Shown piece by piece: positions 8,733-18,152 of a stretch of 45,778 bases of DNA. The stretch is from Terriglobia bacterium (lineage in GTDB: Bacteria; Acidobacteriota; Terriglobia; UBA7540), in contig JAIQEZ010000025.1 of assembly GCA_020073545.1 (NCBI GenBank), positions 1 through 45,778 on the forward strand, read 5' to 3'. A program made the translations under genes and the position numbers. The first letter of the stretch is position 1, and each line of letters starts with the position of its first letter. Below the pieces are notes generated by a model. The model was not told where the DNA came from, did not search any database, and saw nothing but the letters and a program-made list of their open reading frames with translations.

Positions 8733-11700
8733 ATGAGCTCAGCGCTCAAGCTGAACCCCGAACAACTGAAAGCCGTCGAGCATGGTGAAGGCCCGCTGCT
8801 GATCATTGCCGGGCCGGGCAGCGGCAAGACGCGAGTGATCACGCAACGGATCGTGCATCTGCTGGCGGGGTCGGGAGGGGGCGGAGAAGATGCGCCGGCG
8901 CTCATCGATTTCGTGGGCATGGAACTGCGCAGTGGGGAATTTTCTGGCGAGAGGATTCGGTCCGACACCATCCTGGCGCTGACGTTTACCGACAAGGCTG
9001 CGGCGGAAATGCAGCGCCGCGTGCGTGAGTCCCTGCCGGAGCTTGACTCCCCTCCGCACATTTCGACGTTCCACGCGTTTTGCTATGAGGCGCTGCGGAA
9101 GCGGCACTTCGAGCGCACGCTGCTCGACAAAGTGGATGTGTGGATTTTCCTGCGACGGCGGATGGAAAAACTCGAACTCGATTTCTACCAAAAACTCGCC
9201 GAGCCGGGCGCCTTCCTCCATTCGCTTAATGATTTCTTTTCCCGATGCCAGGATGAGTTGATCGAGCCCGTGGATTTTGAGCGTTACGCCGAGGCGCTGG
9301 AAAAGGAGTTCCTCCTCCTGGCGCCTTCCCTGGATGCCGCTGAACGCACGCTGCGGCAGCAGGAGATTCAGAAAAAGCAGGAACTCGCGCGGGTCTTCCG
9401 CAACAGCCGGAAGCTGATCGAGGAAGCCGGCTGCTCGAGCCTGGGCAGCTTGATTCCGGAGACAGTTCGTCTTTTCGATCATGAGCCTGAAGTGCTGGAG
9501 TACTATCGCCAGCGCTTTCGCTACGTGCTGGTGGATGAATTCCAGGATACCAACTACGCGCAGGTCGAGCTGCTGAAGCGGCTGGTCAAGGCTCCTTACA
9601 ACATCACCGCCGTCGGCGACGACGATCAAGCCATCTACCGGTTTCGAGGCGCCTCGCACGGCGCTTTCAAGATGTTTGACGAAGCCTTCCCCGGCCACGA
9701 GACGGTTTTTCTCGACACTAATTACCGTTCGACAAAACGCATCCTGCGCGCGGCGGACGTCGTGATCGCCAGAAACGATCGCTACGAGGCGAAGCCGAAA
9801 CTCCGCACGAGCCAGGACGCAGGCTGCCCCGTCTACCTCCTGCAATCTCCCGAGTACCTGAGCGAGGCCGTATGGATTGGGGAGGAGGTCACGCGCCTCA
9901 CGAAGCACGGCACGGCGCCGGGCGATATCGCCGTACTCTACCGCGCGCACGCCTATCGCGATCCGCTGGTGGAGCAATTTCGCCGCCGGAAGATTCCGTT
10001 CGCCATCCGTGGCCTCTCCATCCTTTCCACGATCATCCTGCGCGATCTGCTGGCGTATCTGAACATCATCCACTCGCCGCACGACAACATCAGCCTGACG
10101 CGGGTGCTGCTCGCGCCACGGTGGAGTTTCCCGGAGGAACTGGCGCTGGAAGTCCGCCAGCAAGCCTCGCGCGACCGCTGCTCGCTCTACGAGGTCTTGG
10201 AGTCATGGGAGGCGTCTGCGGCCGCGGACCCCCTGGAGCAGACCGGCTGGCCGGAACTGAAGCGCCTGCTCCGAGAGCTGCACAAGTACGCCGAGCACGC
10301 ACCGGTGACGGCGCTGCTCCATCGGCTGATCGGCCGGCTGGAGCTGGCCTTCCTGCCCCAGGATCCCGACGGCGCGTACGTTGAGGCTTTCCAGAAATTC
10401 CTGGAGGAATGGGAAGGCAAAAGCGACTCATGGAAGCTGCTGGAATTCAGGGAATACTTCCAATACTTCCTCGAGGCCGGCGGCTCGATTGAAGCGCCCG
10501 AACCTGCGAACGCCGCGGACGCTGTGCAGATGATGACCGTGCACGCCGCCAAGGGCCTGGAATTTCCCGTGGTGTTTATCCTCAGTGTCGCGCCGCGGCG
10601 CTTTCCGCACAGCGAGCAGAAAGCGGTCATCGAATTCCCCGAGGCATTGCGCAAAGGCCCGCAGCCGCCCGCCAACATTCATGAACAGGAGGAGCGGCGG
10701 CTGTTTTACGTGGCGCTGACGCGCGCCAAGGAGCGGCTGTATATTTCGAGCGTTACGAAGCCGGGAAAGAAAACATCGGCTTTCATCGACGATCTGCTGC
10801 CGAACCCCGCCGTGGCGGCTCGCGACCTCGAGCGCATTCAGGTTCCCGAGGTGCCGGCGGAAGCGACAGGTGCGCCACCTGCGCAGCCTGCGCCGCGCGA
10901 GCCTCCCGCCGCAAGCAGGTTACAGGGTAGCTTGTTCGGCGATGAGCCGAGCGCGCCCGGAGTCTATCCGCCCATTGCCGCGTGGGCGAGCCGCACGCCG
11001 GCCATCGTGGCGGGGGAGAAACTTCGGCTCAGCGCCTCGGCCATCGGAACGTACGAAGACTGTCCACAGAAATTCAAGTTCAGCCACTACCTGAAGATTC
11101 CGGCGGGACCGCAGCCGGCGCTGACTTTCGGCAACATCATGCACCAGTGCGTGCGCCGGTACTTTGAGCTGCGCAGGCAGGGCCCGGTGAAATTCGAACC
11201 ACTCCAGGCCCACTTCGAGCAAATCTGGAAAAGTGCGGGCTTTCAGGATCAATACCAGGAGCAGGCATACAAAAAGGCTGGGCTCGAGCAACTGCGCACT
11301 TTCGTGAAGAACCACGAAACCAGCACGACGCTTCCACTCGGCATGGAGGTGCACTTCGCGCTCGACTTGGGCGACGTGGTGCTGGAAGGGCGGGTCGACC
11401 AGATCAATCCACTTCCCGATCACGCCGTGGAGCTGGTGGATTACAAGACGGGCCGGCCGCCCTCGCAGAAGGACGCTGACAAAAGCCTTCAGCTCTCCGT
11501 GTACGCACTGGCAGCACGCGACCAGATGCAACTGAATCCGGCGCGGCTCACGTTCTACAGCTTGACCCATAACGAGCCCGTCTGCAGCGTGCGGACGCCC
11601 AAGGATCTGGATGCGGTGATCAGAGAGATCCGCGAAGTGGCCGCGCAAATCCGGCAACAACTGTTTCCACCCAGACCCGGCTTTGTGTGCAAGTACTGCA

Positions 11701-11741
11701 ACTACGTGATGATCTGCCCGGCGCACGAAGAGACCTTCTAG
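8733..11741 (+). CDS. UvrD/Rep-family DNA helicase fused to a PD-(D/E)XK Fe-S nuclease
   Basis: This 1002-residue protein is a superfamily 1A helicase. Walker A GPGSGKTR lies near residues 27-34, motif Ia is [12 protein letters not shown], motif II is VDEFQDTN, motif III is [13 protein letters not shown], motif V is [13 protein letters not shown] and motif VI is [14 protein letters not shown]. After a Pro-rich linker comes a RecB/AddB-type nuclease: [35 protein letters not shown] (Asp903, Lys905) and QLSVYAL. Cys777, 986, 989 and 995 have the Cas4/AddB arrangement that binds a 4Fe-4S cluster. It probably unwinds and resects DNA ends for recombination repair. The start at 8733 has GAGG 12 bases upstream. 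rmuC follows 46 bases later in the same direction. Confidence 0.93.
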   Translation: MSSALKLNPEQLKAVEHGEGPLLIIAGPGSGKTRVITQRIVHLLAGSGGGGEDAPALIDFVGMELRSGEFSGERIRSDTILALTFTDKAAAEMQRRVRESLPELDSPPHISTFHAFCYEALRKRHFERTLLDKVDVWIFLRRRMEKLELDFYQKLAEPGAFLHSLNDFFSRCQDELIEPVDFERYAEALEKEFLLLAPSLDAAERTLRQQEIQKKQELARVFRNSRKLIEEAGCSSLGSLIPETVRLFDHEPEVLEYYRQRFRYVLVDEFQDTNYAQVELLKRLVKAPYNITAVGDDDQAIYRFRGASHGAFKMFDEAFPGHETVFLDTNYRSTKRILRAADVVIARNDRYEAKPKLRTSQDAGCPVYLLQSPEYLSEAVWIGEEVTRLTKHGTAPGDIAVLYRAHAYRDPLVEQFRRRKIPFAIRGLSILSTIILRDLLAYLNIIHSPHDNISLTRVLLAPRWSFPEELALEVRQQASRDRCSLYEVLESWEASAAADPLEQTGWPELKRLLRELHKYAEHAPVTALLHRLIGRLELAFLPQDPDGAYVEAFQKFLEEWEGKSDSWKLLEFREYFQYFLEAGGSIEAPEPANAADAVQMMTVHAAKGLEFPVVFILSVAPRRFPHSEQKAVIEFPEALRKGPQPPANIHEQEERRLFYVALTRAKERLYISSVTKPGKKTSAFIDDLLPNPAVAARDLERIQVPEVPAEATGAPPAQPAPREPPAASRLQGSLFGDEPSAPGVYPPIAAWASRTPAIVAGEKLRLSASAIGTYEDCPQKFKFSHYLKIPAGPQPALTFGNIMHQCVRRYFELRRQGPVKFEPLQAHFEQIWKSAGFQDQYQEQAYKKAGLEQLRTFVKNHETSTTLPLGMEVHFALDLGDVVLEGRVDQINPLPDHAVELVDYKTGRPPSQKDADKSLQLSVYALAARDQMQLNPARLTFYSLTHNEPVCSVRTPKDLDAVIREIREVAAQIRQQLFPPRPGFVCKYCNYVMICPAHEETF

Positions 11742-11787
11742 CGGAATTTCAGGTATTATCTGTTCTCGGAAAGCCGAGGTGATCCCC

Positions 11788-13293
11788 ATGAACTCCATCC
11801 TGCTTCTCGTGCTGGGCGTCGCTTTGGGTGCCGTGATCGGCTGGCTGCTGGCGGCGGTCCGCACCAGGTCGGAACTGGTCAAATCCCAGGTTGATGCCGA
11901 AGGCCGCGTGAGGGCGGCGGAAAGCACGCTGCAGGAGGTGCGCGGGCAGTTCGGCTCGCTGCAAGCGGCACTCGACACTCGCGAGAAAGAGCTGGGCGCA
12001 CTGCGACAGAAACTCCGGGAAGAAAGCGAGCAAAAGGTCAAGGCGCAAACGGGACTGGAACAGGTCAGGAGCGCGCTTGCGGATTCGAATGAGTTGCGGG
12101 AGCGCCTCAAGGCTGAAGGCGAATCGCGCGTTGCGGCGGAAACCAAACTGCGCGAGACGCAGGTGAGTCTGGAAGAACAGAAAACACTCCTGGAGGACGC
12201 CAAGAAGAACCTGGCTGATACCTTTCAGGCTCTTTCCGCCGAAGCGCTGAAGAGCAACAACCAGGCTTTTATCGCCCTGGCGCGCAGTACGTTTGAAACC
12301 TTGCAGGCGCAAGCCAAGGGTGATCTGGAGACGCGGCAGAAAGCCATCGATGGGCTGGTGCAGCCGCTGAAGGATGCCCTCACGCGCTATGAGCGGCAAG
12401 TTCAGGACATGGAGCAGACGCGGCAGAAAGCGTACGGCACGCTCGAAGAGCAGCTCCGTTCGCTGCAGCAAACCAATCAGGAGCTTCGCAAGGAGACCGA
12501 CAATCTGGTGCACGCGCTGCGCATGCCGCTTACGACGCGCGGCCGCTGGGGCGAGCTCACTTTGCGACGTGTGGCGGAGTTGGCGGGCATGTCGGAGCAC
12601 TGCGATTTCACCGAGCAGGAGACGCTGACTTCGGAATCGGGCCGGCAGCGCCCGGACATGGTCGTGCACTTGCCGGGGGGGCGGCGCATCGCGGTGGACG
12701 CCAAGGTTCCACTGCAGGCGTTCATGGACGCGGTGAACGCCACCGAGGAGAAGGATCGCGTCGACGCGCTGGCGCGGCACAGCCGACTGGTGCGCGACCA
12801 CATGAACCAGCTTGCCGCGCGCAGCTACTGGGAACAACTCGACCCGGCGCCGGAGCTGGTGGTCCTGTTTCTGCCCGGTGAATCTTTCTTCAGCGCCGCG
12901 CTGGAGCAGGACCGCACGCTGATCGAAGACGGCATGGAAAAGAAGGTGGTGCTGGCGACGCCCACCACCCTTATTGCTCTGCTGCGCGCGGTCGCTTACG
13001 GCTGGCGGCAGGAGAAGATCGCGGAGAACGCACAGGCGATCAGCGATCTCGGGAAGGAACTCTACGACCGCATCCGCACCTTCCTCGGCCACTTCACGAC
13101 AATGGGCGGATCGCTCGAGCGGGCAGTGGACTCCTACAACAAGGCCGTGGGTTCAATGGAGAGCCGCGTGTTGCCGTCGGCGCGGAAGTTCAAGGAACTG
13201 GGCGCGGCCACGGGCGAGGAAATTCCGGAACTTGAACCGGTAGATGAAGCACCGCGTGCGCTGACGACAACGGAACGAGAATTGAAGGAGTGA
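11788..13293 (+). CDS. rmuC: DNA recombination protein RmuC
   Basis: The 501-residue product has an N-terminal transmembrane helix ([21 protein letters not shown]), about 200 residues of coiled coil, and the conserved RmuC domain. Motifs in that domain are [52 protein letters not shown] and [23 protein letters not shown]. RmuC is a predicted nuclease that limits recombination at inverted repeats. The start ATG at 11788 has GAGGTGA close upstream; an in-frame GTG at 11779 is less likely. It follows the helicase-nuclease gene closely and may be co-transcribed with it as a DNA repair pair. Confidence 0.95.
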   Translation: MNSILLLVLGVALGAVIGWLLAAVRTRSELVKSQVDAEGRVRAAESTLQEVRGQFGSLQAALDTREKELGALRQKLREESEQKVKAQTGLEQVRSALADSNELRERLKAEGESRVAAETKLRETQVSLEEQKTLLEDAKKNLADTFQALSAEALKSNNQAFIALARSTFETLQAQAKGDLETRQKAIDGLVQPLKDALTRYERQVQDMEQTRQKAYGTLEEQLRSLQQTNQELRKETDNLVHALRMPLTTRGRWGELTLRRVAELAGMSEHCDFTEQETLTSESGRQRPDMVVHLPGGRRIAVDAKVPLQAFMDAVNATEEKDRVDALARHSRLVRDHMNQLAARSYWEQLDPAPELVVLFLPGESFFSAALEQDRTLIEDGMEKKVVLATPTTLIALLRAVAYGWRQEKIAENAQAISDLGKELYDRIRTFLGHFTTMGGSLERAVDSYNKAVGSMESRVLPSARKFKELGAATGEEIPELEPVDEAPRALTTTERELKE

Positions 13294-13493
13294 ATTCGTT
13301 GGCGCGCTGACCGTGCAGTCTTAGAAAAACCCTGTCGCACGCCAAGGCGCCAAGCTGTAAGCCATAACGGGAGAGGCAGGTCGATTGCGACTCCCGCCGC
13401 GCGTGCAACGAAACGCGTGAAGGGATCAGGGCACTCGATGGAATGCGGGGAAATGCAATCTTGCGGTGCGGGCGAAAGATCAGAAGGCGTCCG

Positions 13494-13526
13494 AAAAAAC
13501 CTCGGGGGTGCATCGCTGCACCCCCG
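13494..13526 (-). terminator. rho-independent terminator of the micro-transcript
   Basis: A perfect 10-bp stem, CGGGGGTGCA...TGCACCCCCG, with a 4-base loop occupies 13503-13526. On the minus strand it is followed by a T6 run (13499-13494). This is the clearest intrinsic terminator in the window and lies 30 bases beyond the stop of the 11-codon frame. Confidence 0.8.
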
Positions 13527-13555
13527 AATGTCCCTTTCCAATTTCCGAAAGAGGC

Positions 13556-13591
13556 TTACCTCTTTTTCTTGGCTTTCTTCTTCGCTGCCAT
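13556..13591 (-). CDS. candidate lysine-rich micropeptide (11 residues)
   Basis: The frame reads MAAKKKAKKKR and stops at TAA (13558-13556). It starts 6 bases after a strong GAGGAG Shine-Dalgarno, and a hairpin, CGCCAGC-AAC-GCTGGCG, lies just upstream. A consensus promoter (13657-13685) and an intrinsic terminator (13494-13526) bound the unit, which would be transcribed as about 155 bases. Such a basic peptide could bind nucleic acid or a ribosome, but no family is recognised. Alternatively the transcript acts as a small RNA and the frame is incidental. In the rest of 13294-13948 nothing else is recognised. Confidence 0.5.
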   Translation of the reverse strand: MAAKKKAKKKR

Positions 13592-13656
13592 TCTATTCTC
13601 CTCACTTCCTGAATTCTCGCGCCAGCGTTGCTGGCGGAGCGCGTATACAATCATCA

Positions 13657-13685
13657 TGTATAGATTCACCGAATTATCTTGTCAA
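13657..13685 (-). promoter_or_regulatory. consensus sigma-70 promoter of the micro-transcript
   Basis: On the minus strand TTGACA (13685-13680) and TATACA (13662-13657) are separated by exactly 17 bases, the best sigma-70 match seen in the window. Transcription would begin near 13650 and run toward the terminator at 13494. Confidence 0.75.
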
Positions 13686-13948
13686 GAGGAAAGTGATTGG
13701 TGACGGCGAAAAAGTGAGGCATGCGAAAATTGTAGCGATGACCGCACGCGAGGTCGCAGAGGACGTTCGGGCGGCGTGGAGAGCGGAGAAAGGTGTCGCA
13801 AGGCACGACGCGCGCGGGTTCGGGACTTCTTTGGGCGGTCACAGGACTAGGACGGCGGCCTGCAAGGCGCAATCGAAGCGCAGGGCCTGACGCGAATCCT
13901 TCCGATCGCATCCAACACAGAGGGGACGAGGGCGCCCCAAGGATGATG

Positions 13949-14965
13949 ATGCACACCCCACACAAATCACCAGGACCTCGACCGTTCACTATGCGACACA
14001 TCACCTGCTCACTCTGCATTCTGTTGTCGGCCGCACCTTTCGCCCGCGCGCAGGAGAAGCAACAACTTCCTGCCCCCGGCGAGACGCTGAAAGTTACCAC
14101 GGCAGTCGTGAACGTTTACGCGGTGGTGAAGCAGAAGAACGGGAGGTTGGTTCCTAACCTCAACAAAGACGACTTCCTCCTCGAAGAGGACAAGCAGCCG
14201 CAGGTCATCCGTTATTTTGCCCGCGAGACCGACACTCCGCTGACGATGGGCATCCTGGTGGACACCAGTCCCAGCCAGGGGCGCGTGCTGGAGGTGGAGA
14301 AAGAAGAGGCTAAGGCGTTTCTTCGGCAAGTCCTGCGCCCCAAGGATCTCGCCTCTGTGCTTCACTTCGATGTGCAGGTGGAACTCCTGCAGGATTTCAC
14401 GGCGGACCTCCGCCTGCTCGATAAGGCAATCGATGAGAATGTGATCAATGGCGGAGGGGTCGGCCCCACGCCGGGACCTTTTCCCACCAGCGACACGGGC
14501 GGGGCGACGCACCTTTACGACGGGATTTATCTGTCGTCGCGTGAACTGCTCAAGAACGAAATCGGCCGCAAAGTTCTTATCCTGCTGACGGATGGCGAAG
14601 ACCAGGGCAGCAAGATGAAACTCGAGCAGGCGCTCGAGGCGGCGCAGCAATCCGACATCATCATTTATTCCGTCGCCATCATCGACCGTTCGTTCTATTT
14701 CGGGCACACCATGGGATTCAGCGGCGACTCGGCGCTGAGGAAGCTCTCAGAGGATACCGGCGGCCGGGTAATTGAAGTCAATCGTGTCAAAGACACCGGC
14801 GCCGCGTTCGAGCAAATCGCCAACGAACTCCGCACGCAGTACCTGCTCGGCTATACGCCCACCAACACCAAGCTGGACGGAGCCTATCGGAGAATTCAGG
14901 TCAAGGTCCGACAGGGCGATTACAAAGTCCAGACACGCCGTGGTTATTATGCACCGGAAGGATAG
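13949..14965 (+). CDS. secreted VWA-domain protein (acidobacterial VWFA-related family)
   Basis: The 338-residue protein has a Sec signal ending ILLSAAPFARAQ. A domain opens VNVYAVVKQKNGRLVPNLNKDDFLLEEDKQPQ (quoted in part: KDDFLLEEDKQ), and a von Willebrand A fold follows with the MIDAS motif DTSPS and the strand LLTDGEDQGS. It ends EQIANELRTQYLLGY and VQTRRGYYAPEG, as is typical of VWFA-related proteins expanded in Acidobacteriota. The fold binds Mg2+ and mediates protein contacts; the partner is unknown. Three adjacent ATGs (13943, 13946, 13949) and one at 13991 are possible starts; AAGG at 13939-13942 favours 13949. It is convergent with a related VWA gene 72 bases away. Confidence 0.9.
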   Translation: MHTPHKSPGPRPFTMRHITCSLCILLSAAPFARAQEKQQLPAPGETLKVTTAVVNVYAVVKQKNGRLVPNLNKDDFLLEEDKQPQVIRYFARETDTPLTMGILVDTSPSQGRVLEVEKEEAKAFLRQVLRPKDLASVLHFDVQVELLQDFTADLRLLDKAIDENVINGGGVGPTPGPFPTSDTGGATHLYDGIYLSSRELLKNEIGRKVLILLTDGEDQGSKMKLEQALEAAQQSDIIIYSVAIIDRSFYFGHTMGFSGDSALRKLSEDTGGRVIEVNRVKDTGAAFEQIANELRTQYLLGYTPTNTKLDGAYRRIQVKVRQGDYKVQTRRGYYAPEG

Positions 14966-15037
14966 TGAATTAGGTGATACTATGCTGGTGGCGAGGAGCA
15001 AGTAGATTCCCGGAGGCTCCGGGAGCCGGCGACGCCA

Positions 15038-15988
15038 CTACTGCGAGGGTGCGAAGTAACCCGCCTTGGCGCGGACGCGCAGGGTCTTTTCCCGAGGCCG
15101 AATTGAGATGTTGCGGAAGGTTCCGTCGTGCGCGGCGTTGGTGGAGACGTAAGCCAGGCTGTACTGGCTGCGCAGCTCGCGTGCGATCTCCTGGAAATTC
15201 ATCGCCAGGTCGCTCGCTTCGAAGGGAAAGAAAGCGCGCCCGCCGGTTTCTTCCGCCAACCGCCGCAGCACCTTATCGCCGCGAGCCTCCGTGCCGCTGC
15301 GGTTCGTGCTGATCGTGAAGATCGTCACCTCCGCACGCTGCGCCATCGCCAACGCTTCCTCGCGCGTGTGTTCGCTCTGATTGTCCTGGCCGTCGCTGAT
15401 GACGATCATCACGCGGCGCAGGTAAGGCTCGGGTGGCGGGAAGAAGAGCATCTTCTCTTTGCAGGAGAAGAAAATCGCATCGTAGAGACTGGTGACGCCG
15501 CCCGCTTGCAGGTCGCGAATGGCATTGGCGAGTTTCTCCGTGTTGTCGGTGTAGTCCTGAATCAGTTGCGGCTGCACATCGAACCCCACCACGAACGCCA
15601 TGTCCTTGCCCCTGCGGATCGTCGTGTTGAGGAAATCGACGGCGGCTTCCTGCTCAAAGCGCAGGCGCTCGCGGATGCTGTTGCTGGTGTCGATCAGGAT
15701 GGCGATGCGGAGGGGCAAGTCTGATTCGCGGCTGAAATAGCGGACCGTTTGCGGCTTGGCGTCTTCGAAGACATTGAAGTCGTCCTTGGTCATATGGATG
15801 ACCAGGCGATTCTTCTTGTCGGTCACGGTCATCAGCACGTTGACCAGCTCGACGCGAACTCGGATGGTCTGAGAACTGGAGGGGGGTTGCTGCGCGGCCG
15901 GAGGCGCGCTGGGCTTGACCTCTTGCGCCACCAGCCACCCCGGTAGGGCGCAAAGCAAAAACACAATCGTGAGAACCCACTTGGTCAT
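15038..15988 (-). CDS. secreted VWA-domain protein, second copy
   Basis: This 316-residue protein has a Sec signal (MTKWVLTIVFLLCALPGWLVAQ). The same architecture as the preceding VWA gene follows: VELVNVLMTVTDKKNRLVIH, KDDFNVFEDAKPQTVRYFS, MIDAS DTSNS, VISDGQDNQS and LRRLAEETGGRAFFPFE, with the ending EIARELRSQYSLAY and RAKAGYFAPSQ. The start at 15988 has GGAG 7 bases upstream; an upstream frame extension lacks support. It is a divergent paralogue of the gene at 13949, transcribed toward it. The role is presumably at the cell surface or in the periplasm, with an unknown ligand. Confidence 0.9.
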   Translation of the reverse strand: MTKWVLTIVFLLCALPGWLVAQEVKPSAPPAAQQPPSSSQTIRVRVELVNVLMTVTDKKNRLVIHMTKDDFNVFEDAKPQTVRYFSRESDLPLRIAILIDTSNSIRERLRFEQEAAVDFLNTTIRRGKDMAFVVGFDVQPQLIQDYTDNTEKLANAIRDLQAGGVTSLYDAIFFSCKEKMLFFPPPEPYLRRVMIVISDGQDNQSEHTREEALAMAQRAEVTIFTISTNRSGTEARGDKVLRRLAEETGGRAFFPFEASDLAMNFQEIARELRSQYSLAYVSTNAAHDGTFRNISIRPREKTLRVRAKAGYFAPSQ

Positions 15989-16136
15989 TGGATGACTCCG
16001 CCTCGAGCCAAGAATTATAGGAGGCGCTCGGAGGACCGTCAATGAATACCGCTGAGCTCGGGCACACGGACGCGCGCCGAAAGTTGAACTCCTCCCTGCC
16101 TCGTGTCTTACCCCTCCGGCGCCACCGCAGGCCCGC

Positions 16137-17426
16137 TCAGTTGGAAGCTGCGTCGCGAGCAGCCGGTTGCCTCTCCGCACGCCTCTTGCCGGCGAGACGA
16201 TTCTCGAGCCGGCGCGGCCAACCCAGGCGCACCGTCACCTCGCCGCCTTCGAACCTGTAATCGGCGCAGGTGGCGCCTTCCAACCCCATGCGCACTAGGG
16301 CCTCGATGTCGAGCCCGACCTCCGCCCCGTCGAGTTCCTGGGGGCTCGCGAAAATCGCAGGAGCGCGTGGTAGGAAGCGCGGACAACAATCTTCGAACGG
16401 CTCGCAAGAAATCTTGTAGGTCCCAATCTGCCGCGCCAGCCGAAGGATTTCTGCTTTGTCGTCGCCGGCGAGCGGCCGATAGACGGGTAGGTCAAGCCCA
16501 TGATCGATGGCCGCGAGGTTGTGCAGCGTCTGTGAGGCAACCTGCGAGACGCTGTCGCCCGTGACGAGGCCCCGGGCGTGCTCGGCGCGCGCAATCTCCC
16601 GCGCGATGCGCGCCATCATGCGGCGATAGAGCAACACGCGGTAGCTCTCGTGCGCGCCCGTCACGATCTGTCGCTGTACGGCGTCGAAAGGAATCAAATA
16701 CAGGCGCGACGTGAACTGATAGGGCGTGAGCGTGCGGACCAGCTCCTCCGCCACGCCGCGCGAAGAATTGCACGACGGGGAGGGGTTGCCGAAGAAATGC
16801 GCGAAGGTGACGTGGCACCCCCGGCGCATCATCTTATACGCGGCCACGGCGGAATCGAACCCGCCGGAAAGCAGCGCCACCAGGCGCCCGCTGGTGACAG
16901 CGGGCAGGCCACCGGCGCCCTCCACGCGGTCGGCGTAGAGGAACGCCCTCCCCGGAACGATCTCAACCTGACAGGTCACCTCGGGCTCGTCGAGCTTGAC
17001 GCGCACGCTTGCGTCGCGGGCACGCAGATGTTCCAGCACGGCGCGGCCCAGCTCGCGCTCCAGCTCCATGGAATTCATACCGTAGGCCGAGTCCGCGATC
17101 TTGGCGCGCACGGCGAAATTGCGAGGGTTTTTCTCCGCCATCATCTCGCACGCCGCCGGGCCGAGCGCGGCGAGCGGGCTGGGTACTTCGCGGGCCGGGG
17201 CAATGTAGGCGAGACCGAAAACCCGACGCAGGCGCGCGACGATCCGGGAAAGGGCGGCTTCGTCGCCGGGTGTGAGGACGAGACGCTCGGCGATGCTCTC
17301 AAGCGACTCCACTGGCAGGTCGGCCACACTCTGCCGGATGGCGGCGCGCAGTCGGCTGAGAAAGTAATTCTTGTTTCCGCCTTTCAGCCAGATCTCGTGG
17401 TAGTGAAGGATGAGGACTCGCTTCAT
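16137..17426 (-). CDS. thiI: tRNA 4-thiouridine synthase ThiI (without rhodanese domain)
   Basis: The 429-residue product has an N-terminal ferredoxin-like region starting RVLILHYHEIWLKGGNKNYF, a THUMP domain to about 165, and a PP-loop ATPase domain with SGGFDSAVAAY at residues 187-197. GLVTGDSVSQVASQTLHNL and KISCEPFEDCCPRF follow. It adenylates U8 of tRNA for sulfur transfer and can also supply sulfur for thiamine. The C-terminal rhodanese domain of enterobacterial ThiI is absent, as in many bacteria, so sulfur must come from a separate desulfurase. The start at 17426 lacks a strong Shine-Dalgarno. Confidence 0.93.
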   Translation of the reverse strand: MKRVLILHYHEIWLKGGNKNYFLSRLRAAIRQSVADLPVESLESIAERLVLTPGDEAALSRIVARLRRVFGLAYIAPAREVPSPLAALGPAACEMMAEKNPRNFAVRAKIADSAYGMNSMELERELGRAVLEHLRARDASVRVKLDEPEVTCQVEIVPGRAFLYADRVEGAGGLPAVTSGRLVALLSGGFDSAVAAYKMMRRGCHVTFAHFFGNPSPSCNSSRGVAEELVRTLTPYQFTSRLYLIPFDAVQRQIVTGAHESYRVLLYRRMMARIAREIARAEHARGLVTGDSVSQVASQTLHNLAAIDHGLDLPVYRPLAGDDKAEILRLARQIGTYKISCEPFEDCCPRFLPRAPAIFASPQELDGAEVGLDIEALVRMGLEGATCADYRFEGGEVTVRLGWPRRLENRLAGKRRAERQPAARDAASN

Positions 17427-17694
17427 GCGACGGCGTCTCGATCCGAGGCCGCGAAGATTGACAAAGCCTGCGGGTGCTCCGAGCAGAACGTAGGATATCG
17501 GTTTTCGCCGGAGGCCGCAAGCAAAGGCACAAGAAGCGGGGCCGAAGAAAACTGGAGGCTGACCGCGCGGCGGTTGCCAGAAAGGCCCCCGGTAGGGCGT
17601 GGACGCTCGCTACTTGACACGTCTTCCCTGGGCCAGTACGATGCCTGGCGACCAAGGTTTCTCTCCGGGACTGACATTCGCGATGAGGTGCACT

Positions 17695-18123
17695 ATGGCT
17701 GCAATCAGCTTACGTCGTGTCGCGTTGGGTACGCTGGCGGGAGGCGTAGTTTGGGGAATCTGGAGCACGGCCGTCAACATGGTGATCCTGGCCCCGAAAT
17801 ACGCGGAAGCGCAAAAGGCGGGATTGTTCTTAGCCCAGCCGCGCTATCCACTCTTCGTGCTTTACTGGTTCGTCATGCTCTTCCTGCTGACCTACATTCT
17901 CACCTGGGTGTACGTGTCGGTGCGCAGCACACTCGGACCGGGGCCCATCACCGCACTGCGGGTGGGATTACTCGTGGGCTTCGTGAGTGGTTTCCCCATC
18001 AGCCTGTCGCTGGCAACGTGGGCGCCATTCAGCCGCGCCATCCCGCTCTGGTGGATGCTCGACCTCTGGGTGGGCTCGATGCTGGCCACGCTGGTCTCGG
18101 CCTGGCTATATAAAGAGGCGTAG
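17695..18123 (+). CDS. small four-helix membrane protein of unknown function
   Basis: The 142-residue hydrophobic protein has four predicted transmembrane helices, at about residues 8-30, 50-72, 84-106 and 115-137. Conserved-looking segments are GGVVWGIWSTAVNMVIL and PLWWMLDLWVGSMLATL. No enzymatic motif is visible. The start ATG at 17695 follows GAGGTG by 4 bases; an upstream ATG at 17599 would add a polar extension that resembles non-coding sequence. It is divergent from thiI and convergent with RNase R. Confidence 0.8.
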   Translation: MAAISLRRVALGTLAGGVVWGIWSTAVNMVILAPKYAEAQKAGLFLAQPRYPLFVLYWFVMLFLLTYILTWVYVSVRSTLGPGPITALRVGLLVGFVSGFPISLSLATWAPFSRAIPLWWMLDLWVGSMLATLVSAWLYKEA

Positions 18124-18152
18124 ACGCAACTGCGGTCTGGGGCCGGCGCGCT

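Noticed and set aside
8739-10163. 474-codon antisense frame over the helicase gene
   Set aside because: Shadow of the helicase motifs; no start signal and no recognisable fold.
11749-13092. 447-codon antisense frame over rmuC
   Set aside because: It is the mirror of a well-conserved gene in GC-rich DNA; composition is His/Arg/Leu-rich with no domain.
13417-13890. 157-codon plus-strand frame over the micro-transcript region
   Set aside because: Antisense to the promoter-terminator unit and reads through its hairpin; no Shine-Dalgarno or family.
16578-18113. 511-codon plus-strand frame across thiI and the membrane protein gene
   Set aside because: It runs antisense to thiI and through an intergenic region into another gene's alternate frame; not a protein.
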